From positions 1-58,963 of the forward strand of contig JAYQWA010000015.1 in the NCBI GenBank assembly GCA_038148755.1: a stretch of 58,963 nt of DNA, read 5' to 3'. This document shows positions 44,218 to 53,479 of this stretch, in pieces; position 1 is the first letter of the stretch, and each line of letters begins with the position of its first letter. The DNA comes from UBA5109 sp038148755. Its GTDB lineage: Bacteria; Pseudomonadota; Gammaproteobacteria; Pseudomonadales; Pseudohongiellaceae. The notes below the pieces were generated by a model, which was not told the origin of the DNA, did not search any database, and worked only from the letters and a program-made list of their open reading frames with translations. The position numbers and the translations under genes are program-made.

Positions 44218-44541
44218 ATGTCAAAAATACCCCGTTTCATCATTGTTTTACTTTTTTTGCTGCTGGTGCTGGTCGGTTTTATTTTTACTAGCAATAATAG
44301 TGTTATGGTGCAACTCTGGATTGGAATAGAACTGGCACCTCAAAGTCTTGCTGTCTGGGTACTTTTAGCATTTGCCTGGGGCGGTGTCTTGGGTTTGTTA
44401 TTAGGTTATGGTCTGTTTCGGCGTATAAAAGCCCAGTTCAGAATTAATCAACTGGAAGCGCTGCTCAAAAAAACACAGGAAGGCAATATCAACTCAACTT
44501 TAGTAAAAAACAAAGATTTAAAAAAAGGCAAAGAAAAATAG
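44218..44541 (+). CDS. lapA: Lipopolysaccharide assembly protein LapA
   Basis: A 107-residue inner-membrane protein with two spans (about 5-24 and 41-64), then a short coiled-coil tail (AQFRINQLEALLKKTQEG). The pattern FTSNNSVMVQLWIG... between the spans is the DUF1049/LapA signature. It precedes lapB by 6 bases, the normal pair controlling LPS synthesis through LpxC turnover. Confidence 0.9.
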   Translation: MSKIPRFIIVLLFLLLVLVGFIFTSNNSVMVQLWIGIELAPQSLAVWVLLAFAWGGVLGLLLGYGLFRRIKAQFRINQLEALLKKTQEGNINSTLVKNKDLKKGKEK

Positions 44542-44547
44542 GCTGTT

Positions 44548-45738
44548 ATGGAGCTAGGAAATTTATTTCTATTACTGTTGATGCTTATTGCTCTGGCCTT
44601 GGCCTGGTATTCGGGTTACAAGACACAGTTCAAGATCAAATATTTCCCACACAAGAATGCGGCTAAAGATTACTTTGTTGGCCTGAATTATTTATTAAAT
44701 GATGAGCCGGACCAGTCAATTGACACCTTCATCGCTTCGCTCGAAGTAAATTCAAATACACTTGAAAGCCATCTCGCTTTAGGCACTCTATTAAGACGTC
44801 GTGGCAAGGTGGATGGATCAATCGCTGTTTATCAAACCCTGCTCGCTAATTCACAGTTAAGTCAGGCTGAATTAAATCAGGTCAAGCTTGGTCTGGTAAA
44901 AAGTTATGTGGCTGCTGGTTTGCTTGATAGGGCGGAAAAGTTGATTGATGAATTGAAGGTGGCAGAGCCAGAAGTGAAAATTGCTGCGTTAAATCAGGGG
45001 TTAATTGTTTATCAATTAGAGAAGGAATGGCAAAAAGCAATTATGGTCGTGAATGATTTGCTTAAAGTATGTTTGCCGAATCAACGTTCTGGGTTTCAAA
45101 ATAAGGCCTCTCATTTTTATTGTGAAATGGCCGACAAGGAACTGGAATTACAGCACTATAACCAAGCTAAAAAATATCTCGATAACGCGAGAAGTATGGA
45201 CAAAGACAATCCCAGAGCCAGCCTTATTTTAGGCAGGCTGGAGTTTGAACAGGCTAATTATAAACAAGCGATTAAAGCATTATTAAAAATATCAATGCAG
45301 GATCCCAGCTATAAAGCAGAAGCTTTTGAGTTAATAATTACTGCTTATCAGGCGTTGGGAGACCAAAAGAAACTGGGAAAATTTATAGAAAACAGCTTAC
45401 AGGAACCGCTTACAACCACCTTGCTGCTGCAGCTTACTAATTACATAAAAAATAATGAAGGTGAGGAGAAGGCCAGAGAGGTGTTATTAGAAAAACTTCC
45501 TTCCAACCCGTCAATAGAATTATTAGGGCAGGCCATTCTATTAAACACAAGTGCTCAGAATGACCCTGATAGCGCAAAATTTCATCAGGTTCTGGAAAAG
45601 TTTTTGGATGATAAAACCGGGTATCGATGTGGAAACTGCGGTTTTAATTTGAAAAAATTACATTGGTTATGTCCAGGATGTAACGAGTGGGGAAAGGTTA
45701 AACCGATTGATGCCTTGTTGGTAGAATCAGAAAGTTAG
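44548..45738 (+). CDS. lapB: Lipopolysaccharide assembly protein LapB
   Basis: A 396-residue protein with an N-terminal membrane anchor (about 3-20), nine or so TPR helices (about 40-340) and a C-terminal rubredoxin-like metal site, CGNCGF...CPGCNEWG (two CxxC pairs, about 359-378). In E. coli LapB directs FtsH to degrade LpxC and so balances LPS with phospholipid. Length and domain order are standard. Confidence 0.94.
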   Translation: MELGNLFLLLLMLIALALAWYSGYKTQFKIKYFPHKNAAKDYFVGLNYLLNDEPDQSIDTFIASLEVNSNTLESHLALGTLLRRRGKVDGSIAVYQTLLANSQLSQAELNQVKLGLVKSYVAAGLLDRAEKLIDELKVAEPEVKIAALNQGLIVYQLEKEWQKAIMVVNDLLKVCLPNQRSGFQNKASHFYCEMADKELELQHYNQAKKYLDNARSMDKDNPRASLILGRLEFEQANYKQAIKALLKISMQDPSYKAEAFELIITAYQALGDQKKLGKFIENSLQEPLTTTLLLQLTNYIKNNEGEEKAREVLLEKLPSNPSIELLGQAILLNTSAQNDPDSAKFHQVLEKFLDDKTGYRCGNCGFNLKKLHWLCPGCNEWGKVKPIDALLVESES

Positions 45739-45798
45739 AAAAGCATAGCCCAAAAAAATAGAAATGGGTTTTGGAAATAACAGTTACAGGTAGTCAAG

Positions 45799-46494
45799 AT
45801 GCACTATGATAAGCAAATAATTGTGGCTCTGGATTTTCCGGGTGAAAAACACTGTTTGGACTTTTTACAAAATATTGATCCGGCAAAGTGTCGTGTAAAA
45901 GTGGGTAAGGAGCTGTTCACGAGATGTGGTCCGGCTTTGGTCAATAAGATTAATGCAGCAGGTTATGATGTTTTTCTGGATTTAAAATTTCACGATATTC
46001 CTAATACAGTTGCAGGGGCATTAAAGGCTGCGGCCGATCTTGGTGTGTGGATGGTCAATGTCCATGCTTCGGGCGGGCTGGCTATGCTGGAAGCTTCCAG
46101 AGAGGCCTTAAACTTTGAGGGCGCGCCTTTATTGATTGCTGTCACAGTGCTGACCAGCATGGCGCCGGAAGATTTGTTGCAGATTTCCGTTAATAATACG
46201 CCGCAGCAGCAAGTGCAATTGCTGGCAAACCTGGCAGTAGATGCGGAATTGGATGGAGTAGTCTGTTCTGCCCAGGAAACGGTTACTTTACGGGCACAAT
46301 GCCCTGATAATTTTCAATTGGTAACGCCTGGCATTCGACCAAGTGGTGACAGTGTTGATGATCAAAAAAGGGTTGTCACTCCGCGTTCCGCCTTAGAACA
46401 GGGGAGTAACTTTTTGGTCATTGGTAGACCCATAACGCAGGCAGCCAAACCTTCTGAAAAACTTGATAGCATTATTCAGGGAATTGAAGCGTAG
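45799..46494 (+). CDS. pyrF: Orotidine 5'-phosphate decarboxylase
   Basis: A 231-residue TIM-barrel enzyme giving UMP. The catalytic DLKFHDIPNTV motif (about 60-70), VKVGKELF and TPGIRPSGDSVDDQKRV are all present. It lies 60 bases after lapB as in E. coli and Pseudomonas. Confidence 0.96.
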   Translation: MHYDKQIIVALDFPGEKHCLDFLQNIDPAKCRVKVGKELFTRCGPALVNKINAAGYDVFLDLKFHDIPNTVAGALKAAADLGVWMVNVHASGGLAMLEASREALNFEGAPLLIAVTVLTSMAPEDLLQISVNNTPQQQVQLLANLAVDAELDGVVCSAQETVTLRAQCPDNFQLVTPGIRPSGDSVDDQKRVVTPRSALEQGSNFLVIGRPITQAAKPSEKLDSIIQGIEA

Positions 46495-46630
46495 TTATTA
46501 CGAGTATTTTTTCAAACTGCTCTCCTGATCAGATTCAAAATAAAACAGGAAATATTTATGTGCTCTGCTAGTCTTAAGAAGCAGCATGAGGGCTGTGTGT
46601 ATTAATTCTAAATAAATAAAGGAGATAGAA

Positions 46631-46993
46631 ATGAAAGGAATCATCAATAGAATGAAAGGAGAAATTTCAGTTAAATTAAAATTTTTCCGGTTAGCTTTAT
46701 TTGCTTTTTTACTGCTGGGTTCATATACAGGACAGGCTCAAAACCTGCCTGCTACAGAAAATAGTGAGGTCTCATATAGTGAGATGTCTGAATGGGTTAA
46801 TATTAACATCGCAGATGCTGAAACCATTGCAATGATGCTGGATGGTGTCGGTTTGAGCAGAGCGGAAGCTATTGTTGATTATCGTGAATCCAACGGTGAT
46901 TTTAAAAGCGTCGATGAATTGATTATGGTTAGCGGTATAGGAGAGGTAACTCTACGAAACAATGTAGATAAGATAACTCTCGTTGACGAGTAG
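46631..46993 (+). CDS. Secreted ComEA-like helix-hairpin-helix protein
   Basis: A 120-residue protein with a long signal region (hydrophobic core about 22-35, ending GQAQN) and one helix-hairpin-helix DNA-binding unit: WVNINIADAETIAMMLDGVGLSRAEAIVDYRESNGDFKSVDELIMVSGIGE. The ComEA family binds incoming DNA in the periplasm during natural transformation, though short orphan members also occur in non-competent species. GGAGA sits 6 bases before the ATG. It lies after pyrF by 136 bases of plain sequence. Confidence 0.88.
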   Translation: MKGIINRMKGEISVKLKFFRLALFAFLLLGSYTGQAQNLPATENSEVSYSEMSEWVNINIADAETIAMMLDGVGLSRAEAIVDYRESNGDFKSVDELIMVSGIGEVTLRNNVDKITLVDE

Positions 46994-47011
46994 AAGCGCG
47001 AATTAGCAGGC

Positions 47012-47066
47012 AAAAAAAGACGGATAATTGCTGTTGCAGCTTCTAATAAGCTATCAGCTTTATCCG
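47012..47066 (-). terminator. Possible terminator downstream of tRNA-Asn
   Basis: On the minus strand CGGATAA (47066-47060) pairs with TTATCCG (47027-47021) and is followed by TCTTTTTTT to 47012. The long loop contains further AGCTT/AAGCT pairing. Confidence 0.6.
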
Positions 47067-47070
47067 GCAG

Positions 47071-47091
47071 CAGTACGAACTGTACTGTTTT
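47071..47091 (+). terminator. Possible terminator downstream of the ComEA-like gene
   Basis: CAGTAC (47071-47076) pairs with GTACTG (47082-47087), loop GAACT, followed by TTTT. A short stem, so moderate strength only. Confidence 0.5.
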
Positions 47092-47103
47092 GCTATGAGA
47101 AAT

Positions 47104-47178
47104 TGGCTGCCCAACCTGGACTCGAACCAGGAACCAAGTGATTAACAGTCACCTACTCTACCATTGAGCTATTGGGCA
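47104..47178 (-). tRNA. tRNA-Asn(GTT)
   Basis: On the minus strand a full 75-base cloverleaf can be drawn: acceptor TGCCCAA (47178-47172) with TTGGGCA (47114-47108), discriminator G, encoded CCA (47106-47104), GGTTCGAGTCC T arm and anticodon GTT at 47146-47144. The gene stands between the ComEA-like gene and uvrB on the opposite strand, a place where Pseudomonas also has tRNA-Asn. Confidence 0.97.
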
Positions 47179-47218
47179 ATAATTCTGAGCGTGAGATTAT
47201 AACTCGAACGCGGCGCGT

Positions 47219-47247
47219 ATGTTAATGAGATTTAAACAAAGGGTCAA
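47219..47247 (-). promoter_or_regulatory. Sigma-70 promoter of tRNA-Asn
   Basis: Minus strand: TTGACC (47247-47242), a 17-base spacer and TAACAT (47224-47219), then a GC-rich stretch (ACGCGCCGCG) typical of stringently controlled stable-RNA promoters. Confidence 0.7.
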
Positions 47248-47325
47248 CCTATCTTGCTTGGGGTAGTGGTTCATTTCAATAATTAATGCGCATACAATGA
47301 GCCGTTTTGCACTTGGGTAATCTGC

Positions 47326-49347
47326 TTGGATCATTTCAAACTAAAAGCGCCTTTTCCACCTGCCGGAGATCAACCGGCAGCGATTAAAAAACTGGTAGAA
47401 GGGCTGGGAGACGGGCTTGCAGCACAGACCTTACTGGGCGTAACCGGTTCAGGTAAAACCTATACAATCGCAAACGTGATACAGCAAACCCAGCGTCCTG
47501 CACTCATCATGGCGCACAATAAAACACTGGCGGCGCAGCTTTACGGTGAACTAAAGGAATTCTTTCCCGATAATGCTGTAGAGTACTTCGTATCCTACTA
47601 TGACTATTATCAGCCGGAAGCCTATGTCCCGGCCTCTGATTCCTATATCGAAAAAGACTCTTCGGTAAATGAGCATATTGAGCAGATGCGTTTGTCTGCG
47701 ACCAAGTCCTTGCTGGAAAAGCGCGATGTTGTGGTTGTTGCGACGGTTTCATCAATCTACGGTCTGGGTGATCCCACTGTATATCTGGATATGGTGCTGC
47801 ATCTGAATGTTGGCGGTAAGCTGGATCAGCGTGTTTTATTGAAACGCCTTGCTGAATTGCAATACACGCGCAATGAGATGGATTTGCACAGAAGTTCATA
47901 CAGGGTCAGAGGGGATGTTATTGATATATATCCTGCGGAGTCTGAGAGCAACGCAATACGGATCGAACTTTTTGACGATGAAATTGAGAGTCTGGCTTAT
48001 TTTGATCCCTTAACCGGTGAAATCTTACAAAAAGTCCCGAGACTCACGGTGTTCCCAAAATCACATTATGTCACGCATCGTGAACGTATGCTGGAAACAA
48101 TAGAACAGGTAAAAGAAGAATTGGCCCAACGATTAAAATACCTGGAAGAAAATAATTTTCTGGTAGAGGCCCAGCGTCTGAAGCAACGCACCCAGTTTGA
48201 TCTGGAGATGATGGCGCAGTTGGGCTACTGCACAGGGGTGGAAAATTATTCACGTTATTTGTCAGGGCGTGAAGAAGGGCAGCCACCGCCAACCCTGTTT
48301 GATTATCTGCCTGCAGATGCCTTCGTGGTGGTCGATGAATCACATGTGACGATACCGCAGATTGGCGCCATGTATAAAGGCGACCGTTCACGTAAAGAGA
48401 CACTGGTACAGTATGGTTTCAGATTGCCTTCAGCTCTGGATAACAGACCTCTGCGTTTTGCCGAGTGGGAGCAACTGGTTCCACAACTTATTTTTGTTTC
48501 AGCGACACCTGCACAATATGAAAAAGAGCATGAAGGGCAGCGGGTGAAACAAGTTGTCAGACCAACTGGGTTGCTGGATCCTGAGCCTGAAGTCAGACCT
48601 GCTACTCACCAAGTAGATGACCTGCTTTCCGAAGTAAAAAAACGTGTTGCTATACATGAAAGAGTGCTGGTTACCACACTAACAAAGCGTATGGCAGAAG
48701 ACTTAACTGATTACCTGGCTGACAACGGCGTACGAGTGCGTTATTTACATTCAGACATTGATACTGTTGAACGTGTTGAGATTATTCGCGATTTGCGTTT
48801 GGGGGAATTCGATGTACTGGTGGGTATTAACCTGTTACGGGAAGGATTGGATATTCCGGAAGTTTCCCTGGTGGCTGTGCTGGATGCAGACAAGGAAGGT
48901 TTTCTGCGTTCAGAGCGATCTCTGATTCAAACCATGGGACGAGCAGCAAGAAATATCAACGGCAAAGTTATTTTATATGCGGACAGGGTAACCGATTCAA
49001 TGCGGGCAGCTATAGATACTACAATGGAGCGCCGTCGCATTCAGCATGAGTTCAACCTCAAACATGGCATCACTCCGCAGGGAATTAAGAAAGGTGTTGC
49101 AGATATCATGGAAGGCGCAGGTCAGACTCAGGGTAAAAGCAAGCGTAACTATGCACAGTTAAGAGAGGTTGCTGAAGTTTCCGGAGATTATGATGTCAGT
49201 CTGGAGAGTATGACACCGGCGCAACTCACGAAAGAAATTAAACGACTGGAAGAGCTTATGTATGAACATGCACGTAATCTTGAATTCGAAGAGGCTGCCA
49301 AAGTTCGGGATCAGGTTGCCGTGATCAGTAAAAAATTTATTGCTTAG
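47326..49347 (+). CDS. uvrB: Excinuclease ABC subunit B
   Basis: A 673-residue damage-recognition helicase of nucleotide excision repair. Walker A GVTGSGKT is at 38-45, the DNA-clamping beta-hairpin YYDYYQPEAYVPASDSYIEKD near 87-107, and the C-terminal UVR domain (EIKRLEELMYEHARNLEFEEAAKVRDQV) at about 633-660. The start is TTG at 47326; the residues after it (PPAGDQPAAI) match the family N-terminus and no ATG fits. No LexA-type box was seen upstream. Confidence 0.96.
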   Translation: MDHFKLKAPFPPAGDQPAAIKKLVEGLGDGLAAQTLLGVTGSGKTYTIANVIQQTQRPALIMAHNKTLAAQLYGELKEFFPDNAVEYFVSYYDYYQPEAYVPASDSYIEKDSSVNEHIEQMRLSATKSLLEKRDVVVVATVSSIYGLGDPTVYLDMVLHLNVGGKLDQRVLLKRLAELQYTRNEMDLHRSSYRVRGDVIDIYPAESESNAIRIELFDDEIESLAYFDPLTGEILQKVPRLTVFPKSHYVTHRERMLETIEQVKEELAQRLKYLEENNFLVEAQRLKQRTQFDLEMMAQLGYCTGVENYSRYLSGREEGQPPPTLFDYLPADAFVVVDESHVTIPQIGAMYKGDRSRKETLVQYGFRLPSALDNRPLRFAEWEQLVPQLIFVSATPAQYEKEHEGQRVKQVVRPTGLLDPEPEVRPATHQVDDLLSEVKKRVAIHERVLVTTLTKRMAEDLTDYLADNGVRVRYLHSDIDTVERVEIIRDLRLGEFDVLVGINLLREGLDIPEVSLVAVLDADKEGFLRSERSLIQTMGRAARNINGKVILYADRVTDSMRAAIDTTMERRRIQHEFNLKHGITPQGIKKGVADIMEGAGQTQGKSKRNYAQLREVAEVSGDYDVSLESMTPAQLTKEIKRLEELMYEHARNLEFEEAAKVRDQVAVISKKFIA

Positions 49348-49364
49348 TGGGATAGGCGTAAACA

Positions 49365-49388
49365 AAAACCAGAGAAAGCTCTGGTTTT
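49365..49388. terminator. Bidirectional rho-independent terminator after uvrB
   Basis: AAAACCAGAG (49365-49374), loop AAAG, CTCTGGTTTT (49379-49388): a perfect 10-bp stem flanked by A and T runs, between the convergent uvrB and dioxygenase genes. Confidence 0.92.
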
Positions 49389-49427
49389 ATCAGTTTACTT
49401 GGCTTAATTAAAAAAAGTATAGTTTGC

Positions 49428-50384
49428 CTAGTATTTCAGCGGTTCAAGAAAGCTGATTAGTTCTTCTTCCCGGTGTTTAAACGGAGGCGGAATTTGTAAT
49501 GAGCTGCCAAGCTCTTCAAATTTCTCATCAATGAGAAAGCCTTCCTGTTTTGAAACAGCGGCTTCAAACAGGGCTCCACCTGGAGTTCTTACATAAACTG
49601 AATCAAAATAACCACGATCTTTTCTTTCTGAGACATCTGTATAGCCCAGACCTTCCAGATTAAACTTTACCTTGCTTTGTACATCGAAATCTTCAACCTG
49701 AAATGCACAATGGTGCACGACACCTTCACCGTATTCCCAGGAGCCCTGTTTTAAAGAAGGTTCTTCCTTGAAGTCGATGATTGCACCACTGCCACCATTC
49801 CCAACTTCATAGCGAATATAGTTAGCATCTGTATTTCGTTTTTTACCGCCCCATCCGTGCTGCATAAATTCGTCAGAGTTTTCAATATCCTGCACGGACA
49901 CCGTAATGCCGTGCGTACCACGTATGCCAAATTCCGAAGGAATTTTTCCATTGGAGTAGGGCTGTCGGTCATCATCTTCAATCCCGACTAATTCATAAGC
50001 AATCCCGCAGGGGTGTGCAAATTCAAGTAATGATTCACCAAATCGTTCATTTTCATTGACGTCAAAACCGTGTTCACGGAGATGTTTGTCCCAGAAAGTT
50101 AAGGCTGACATGGGTACGGAGAGCGCTATAGTGCTTATCTGGCCAGTACCCTTACGACCTTTGCGACCAAGTTGTCGGAATGGAAAGCAGGTTATCAAGG
50201 TGCTTTCTTCTCCATGGTCATTACCATAATAAAAATGATAAACAGGTTTATCACCATCATAGAGCGCGGTCTTTTTAACACTTTTTAGTCCCAGTATCTG
50301 GGTATGAAAATCGTAATCTTCCTGCGCACCTCCCACATTCAGAGTTAAATGGTGGTGGCGCTGAATAAATGTATTAGTGTCCAT
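49428..50384 (-). CDS. Ring-cleaving dioxygenase of the VOC family (MhqO/LinE/PcpA-like)
   Basis: A 318-residue two-module vicinal-oxygen-chelate protein. Probable iron ligands are His12 (HHHLTLNVGG), His225 (GVVHHCAFQV) and Glu274 (GGALFEAAVS), the His-His-Glu set of hydroquinone-type ring-cleaving dioxygenases. GIRGTHGITVSV opens the second module. GGAG lies 6 bases before the start. It is downstream of an MhqD-like esterase gene (22 bases apart), recalling the quinone-detoxifying mhq genes of Bacillus. Substrate not proven. Confidence 0.85.
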   Translation of the reverse strand: MDTNTFIQRHHHLTLNVGGAQEDYDFHTQILGLKSVKKTALYDGDKPVYHFYYGNDHGEESTLITCFPFRQLGRKGRKGTGQISTIALSVPMSALTFWDKHLREHGFDVNENERFGESLLEFAHPCGIAYELVGIEDDDRQPYSNGKIPSEFGIRGTHGITVSVQDIENSDEFMQHGWGGKKRNTDANYIRYEVGNGGSGAIIDFKEEPSLKQGSWEYGEGVVHHCAFQVEDFDVQSKVKFNLEGLGYTDVSERKDRGYFDSVYVRTPGGALFEAAVSKQEGFLIDEKFEELGSSLQIPPPFKHREEELISFLEPLKY

Positions 50385-50406
50385 GTCTATCTCCGGTACT
50401 CTATGT

Positions 50407-51048
50407 TTATTTTGAAAAGTTTGTTGAGAGCATTGAACGTGCTAAGTCTATCTCATCATCATTGACGCTATGATCAAGCCCTGGGTAGATTTTTAAGGTT
50501 ACACTGGCACCCATTTTTTTGAATACGCTTGCAGTCTCTTTTGTGCGGCTTACAGGTACCCATTCGTCTTCATCGCTGTTTCCCAATATTACGGGCATAT
50601 TGCCCAGCTTGCCAGTCTCGGGCCAGATTGTATTTTCCGGACCGATTAGCCCTCCGGTAAAAGCAATAAGTCCTCCCCAGGCTTGTGGGTTTCGATAGAC
50701 ATATTCACAGGCGAGACAAGCCCCCTGGGAGAAGCCCAGGAAGAAAATATTATTGTTTGTAACACCCTGGGCATTCAGGCTTTTGGTGGCTTCATTGACT
50801 GTCTCAAGAGAATAATCCAGAAAGGGCTGATTTTCTTCAACAGGCTGCATGAACTTCGCCGGATACCATGAATTACCACTTGCCTGTAGCGCTACATAAC
50901 TGGCAGTAGATAATGAGATTCTCTCTGTCAGTGCAAACATTTCTTTTGGGCTGTGTGTTCTGCCATGGATTAGGATGACTGCGCTGCCGGATTTCTCGGG
51001 AGCAGGCCCGGAAAATTGCCAAGCCTCCTGCAGATGTACATTGGTCAT
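50407..51048 (-). CDS. Alpha/beta hydrolase, phospholipase/carboxylesterase family (MhqD-like)
   Basis: A 213-residue cytoplasmic serine hydrolase. The nucleophile elbow is GFSQGA with Ser107; the acid is probably Asp159 or Asp161 (NSDEDEWVP) and the base His193 (GLDHSV). VILIHGRTHSPKEM at about 24-37 forms the oxyanion region. It pairs with the dioxygenase gene downstream, the same combination as mhqD with mhqO/mhqE. No regulator (MhqR-like) is next to it. The likely role is quinone or hydroquinone detoxification. Confidence 0.82.
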   Translation of the reverse strand: MTNVHLQEAWQFSGPAPEKSGSAVILIHGRTHSPKEMFALTERISLSTASYVALQASGNSWYPAKFMQPVEENQPFLDYSLETVNEATKSLNAQGVTNNNIFFLGFSQGACLACEYVYRNPQAWGGLIAFTGGLIGPENTIWPETGKLGNMPVILGNSDEDEWVPVSRTKETASVFKKMGASVTLKIYPGLDHSVNDDEIDLARSMLSTNFSK

Positions 51049-51262
51049 TGGTAAACTGCTCTGTCAAAGTAAATACCGATGCAGGTTGCTATATGAAAAA
51101 AAGAATGTCAATTCACCTGCAAAAGTTAGCCGTTGCGTCGTGATTTTCTCGAACAGCGAATAGGAAAAGCTTAAATTCAATCCAGTCAACGATGAAGTTC
51201 CCAGTCAGAAGATTGTTTTAGCAAGTATCAGTAACTGGAAAACAGTTAAACCCTTAATTTTC

Positions 51263-51291
51263 TTGTGATTTTGCTTTAGTCTCTCTATAAT
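51263..51291 (+). promoter_or_regulatory. Sigma-70 promoter of tRNA-Val
   Basis: TTGTGA (51263-51268), a 17-base spacer and a perfect TATAAT (51286-51291), followed by the GC-rich discriminator CGCCGG. The rest of the gap 51049-51262 shows nothing clear. Confidence 0.75.
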
Positions 51292-51372
51292 CGCCGGTCT
51301 TTTCGGGAAGCCTGCAAGCAGCGTAAGTAAAGGGTTTTTGAGAAGCTGGACAGGTAAATGAAAAGCGGTAAC

Positions 51373-51449
<77 letters not shown>

Positions 51450-51492
51450 ATCTAAGAATGTCCTTACAAGTCTACAAATCATTATAAAGGGG

Positions 51493-51517
51493 AAAACAGA
51501 AGAGTAATTTCTGTTTT
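51493..51517 (+). promoter_or_regulatory. 9-bp hairpin directly before the thrS ribosome site
   Basis: AAAACAGAA (51493-51501) pairs with TTCTGTTTT (51509-51517), loop GAGTAAT. The stem ends one base before the thrS GGAGA. It may end part of the tRNA-Val transcript or control thrS translation. Confidence 0.5.
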
Positions 51518-51524
51518 GGAGAAA

Positions 51525-53438
51525 ATGTTAAGCATTACTTTGCCGGATGGCAGCAAGCGTGAATTCGATCAGCCTGTTAGTGTTCATGGCCTGGCTGAAT
51601 CAATTGGCCCAGGTTTAGCCAAAGCGGCGATTGCCGGGAAGGTTAATGGTGAACTGGTCGATACTTCCTTCGAAATTTTACAGGATGCTGACGTTGCCAT
51701 TATTACTTCGCGTGATCAGGAAGGCCTGGAAGTCATCCGTCATTCCTGCGCACATTTAATGGCAAATGCGGTACAGAATCTGTTCCCATCTGCCCAGGTG
51801 ACTATTGGGCCGGTGATAGAAAACGGCTTTTATTATGACTTTGCCTTTGAAAGACCCTTTACCCCGGAAGATCTCGAAGCCATTGAAAAGGAAATGTTGC
51901 GTTTAAGCAAAGAAGACGTGGCTGTTCATCGCAGCATGATGAATAGGGATGAAGCGGTTGCCATGTTTAAAGACATGGGTGAAGACTACAAGGTTCAGAT
52001 TATTGAAAGTATACCCAATGCTGAAGGGCTGTCATTTTACCGCCAGGGCGATTTCATTGACCTTTGTCGTGGCCCTCATGTCCCCAGTACAGGCCACATT
52101 AAAGCCTTTAAATTAATGTCAGTAGCCGGCGCGTATTGGCGTGGTGATTCCAATAACGAAATGTTACAGCGCATATACGGGACAGCCTGGACAGATAAAA
52201 AAGAATTAAAACAGTATTTACATCTGCTTGAAGAAGCCGAACGCCGCGATCATCGTAAAATTGGTAAGAAGCTGAAGCTGTTTCATTTTCAGGAAGAAGC
52301 ACCAGGCATGGTTTTCTGGCATCCACAGGGCTGGAGTATTTATCAGACTATCAAACGTTATATGCAAAGCCTGTTTGAACAGAATGGTTATCAGGAGATT
52401 AATACGCCGCAGTTAGTTGATTACAGTTTGTGGGATAAATCCGGGCATTCGGCTAAATTTTCTGAACAGATGTTCAGTGTTGAATCAGAAAATCGCATGT
52501 ATGCGATCAAACCAATGAATTGTCCCTGTCACGTTCAGGTTTTCAATCAGGGTTTAAAATCTTATCGTGATCTGCCACTACGTCTGGCAGAATTTGGCTC
52601 CTGTCATCGTTATGAGCCATCCGGCAGCATGCATGGTTTGATGCGTGTCAGATCATTTACTCAGGATGATGCACATATCTTTTGTACAGAAGAGCAGATT
52701 CAGGATGAGGTCTCTGTTTTTATTGATCTGGTGTATAAGGTTTATCAGGATTTTGGCTTTGATGAGATTATCCTGCGGCTTTCAACACGGCCTGAACAAA
52801 GAGTTGGATCTGATGAAGTCTGGGACCAGGCAGAAGATGCGCTTGAACTGGCACTGAATAACACCGGCAAGCAATGGCAGTTATTACCAGGAGAGGGTGC
52901 TTTCTACGGACCGAAAATTGAATTTGCCTTGAAGGATTGTATGGGGCGTGAGCAGCAATGCGGGACTATTCAGGTAGACTTTTCCATGCCAGGTCGCCTG
53001 GGTGCCCAATATATAGCAGAAGATAACAGCCGCAAAACGCCGGTTATGTTACATCGGGCAATATTTGGTTCTTTTGAACGTTTTATCGGTATTTTGATTG
53101 AACATTATGAAGGCGCATTTCCAGCCTGGTTGTCGCCGGTTCAGGCTGTTGTCATGAATATTACGGATAAACAGGCGGATTATTGCGGAAAAATCGTGGA
53201 TTCCCTTAAAAATAAAGGGTTTAGAGTCGAAAGCGACTTGAGAAATGAGAAAGTCGGGTTTAAAATCCGCGAGCACACTGTGCAGCGTGTACCCTATCTG
53301 CTTGTAGCGGGAGACAAAGAAGTTGCCGCTAATACCATTTCGGTCAGAGACCGTACTGGACAGGATCTGGGAGTGATGGAAATCGCCCAGTTTGAGGCTT
53401 TGTTACAGCAGGATATTGAGAATTACAGCAGGCTGTAA
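51525..53438 (+). CDS. thrS: Threonine--tRNA ligase
   Basis: A 637-residue class II synthetase. The N-terminal TGS domain (about 1-60), the editing domain with HSCAHLMANA (about 72-80) and the catalytic core with zinc ligands (MNCPCH, and a later His) are in standard order, then the anticodon domain from about 535. A TTG at 51516 keeps the frame open, but the ATG at 51525 has GGAGA right before it and gives the usual M-x-x-I-T-L-P-D-G-S start. It heads the thrS–infC–rpmI–rplT–pheST cluster. Confidence 0.96.
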   Translation: MLSITLPDGSKREFDQPVSVHGLAESIGPGLAKAAIAGKVNGELVDTSFEILQDADVAIITSRDQEGLEVIRHSCAHLMANAVQNLFPSAQVTIGPVIENGFYYDFAFERPFTPEDLEAIEKEMLRLSKEDVAVHRSMMNRDEAVAMFKDMGEDYKVQIIESIPNAEGLSFYRQGDFIDLCRGPHVPSTGHIKAFKLMSVAGAYWRGDSNNEMLQRIYGTAWTDKKELKQYLHLLEEAERRDHRKIGKKLKLFHFQEEAPGMVFWHPQGWSIYQTIKRYMQSLFEQNGYQEINTPQLVDYSLWDKSGHSAKFSEQMFSVESENRMYAIKPMNCPCHVQVFNQGLKSYRDLPLRLAEFGSCHRYEPSGSMHGLMRVRSFTQDDAHIFCTEEQIQDEVSVFIDLVYKVYQDFGFDEIILRLSTRPEQRVGSDEVWDQAEDALELALNNTGKQWQLLPGEGAFYGPKIEFALKDCMGREQQCGTIQVDFSMPGRLGAQYIAEDNSRKTPVMLHRAIFGSFERFIGILIEHYEGAFPAWLSPVQAVVMNITDKQADYCGKIVDSLKNKGFRVESDLRNEKVGFKIREHTVQRVPYLLVAGDKEVAANTISVRDRTGQDLGVMEIAQFEALLQQDIENYSRL

Positions 53439-53479
53439 TTAATCAAGGGTATGTAATATTAACGTGAACGGAGAATTCT

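Noticed and set aside
47507..47899. Minus-strand 130-codon frame inside uvrB
   Set aside because: Antisense to highly conserved UvrB sequence, His/Gln-rich shadow composition.
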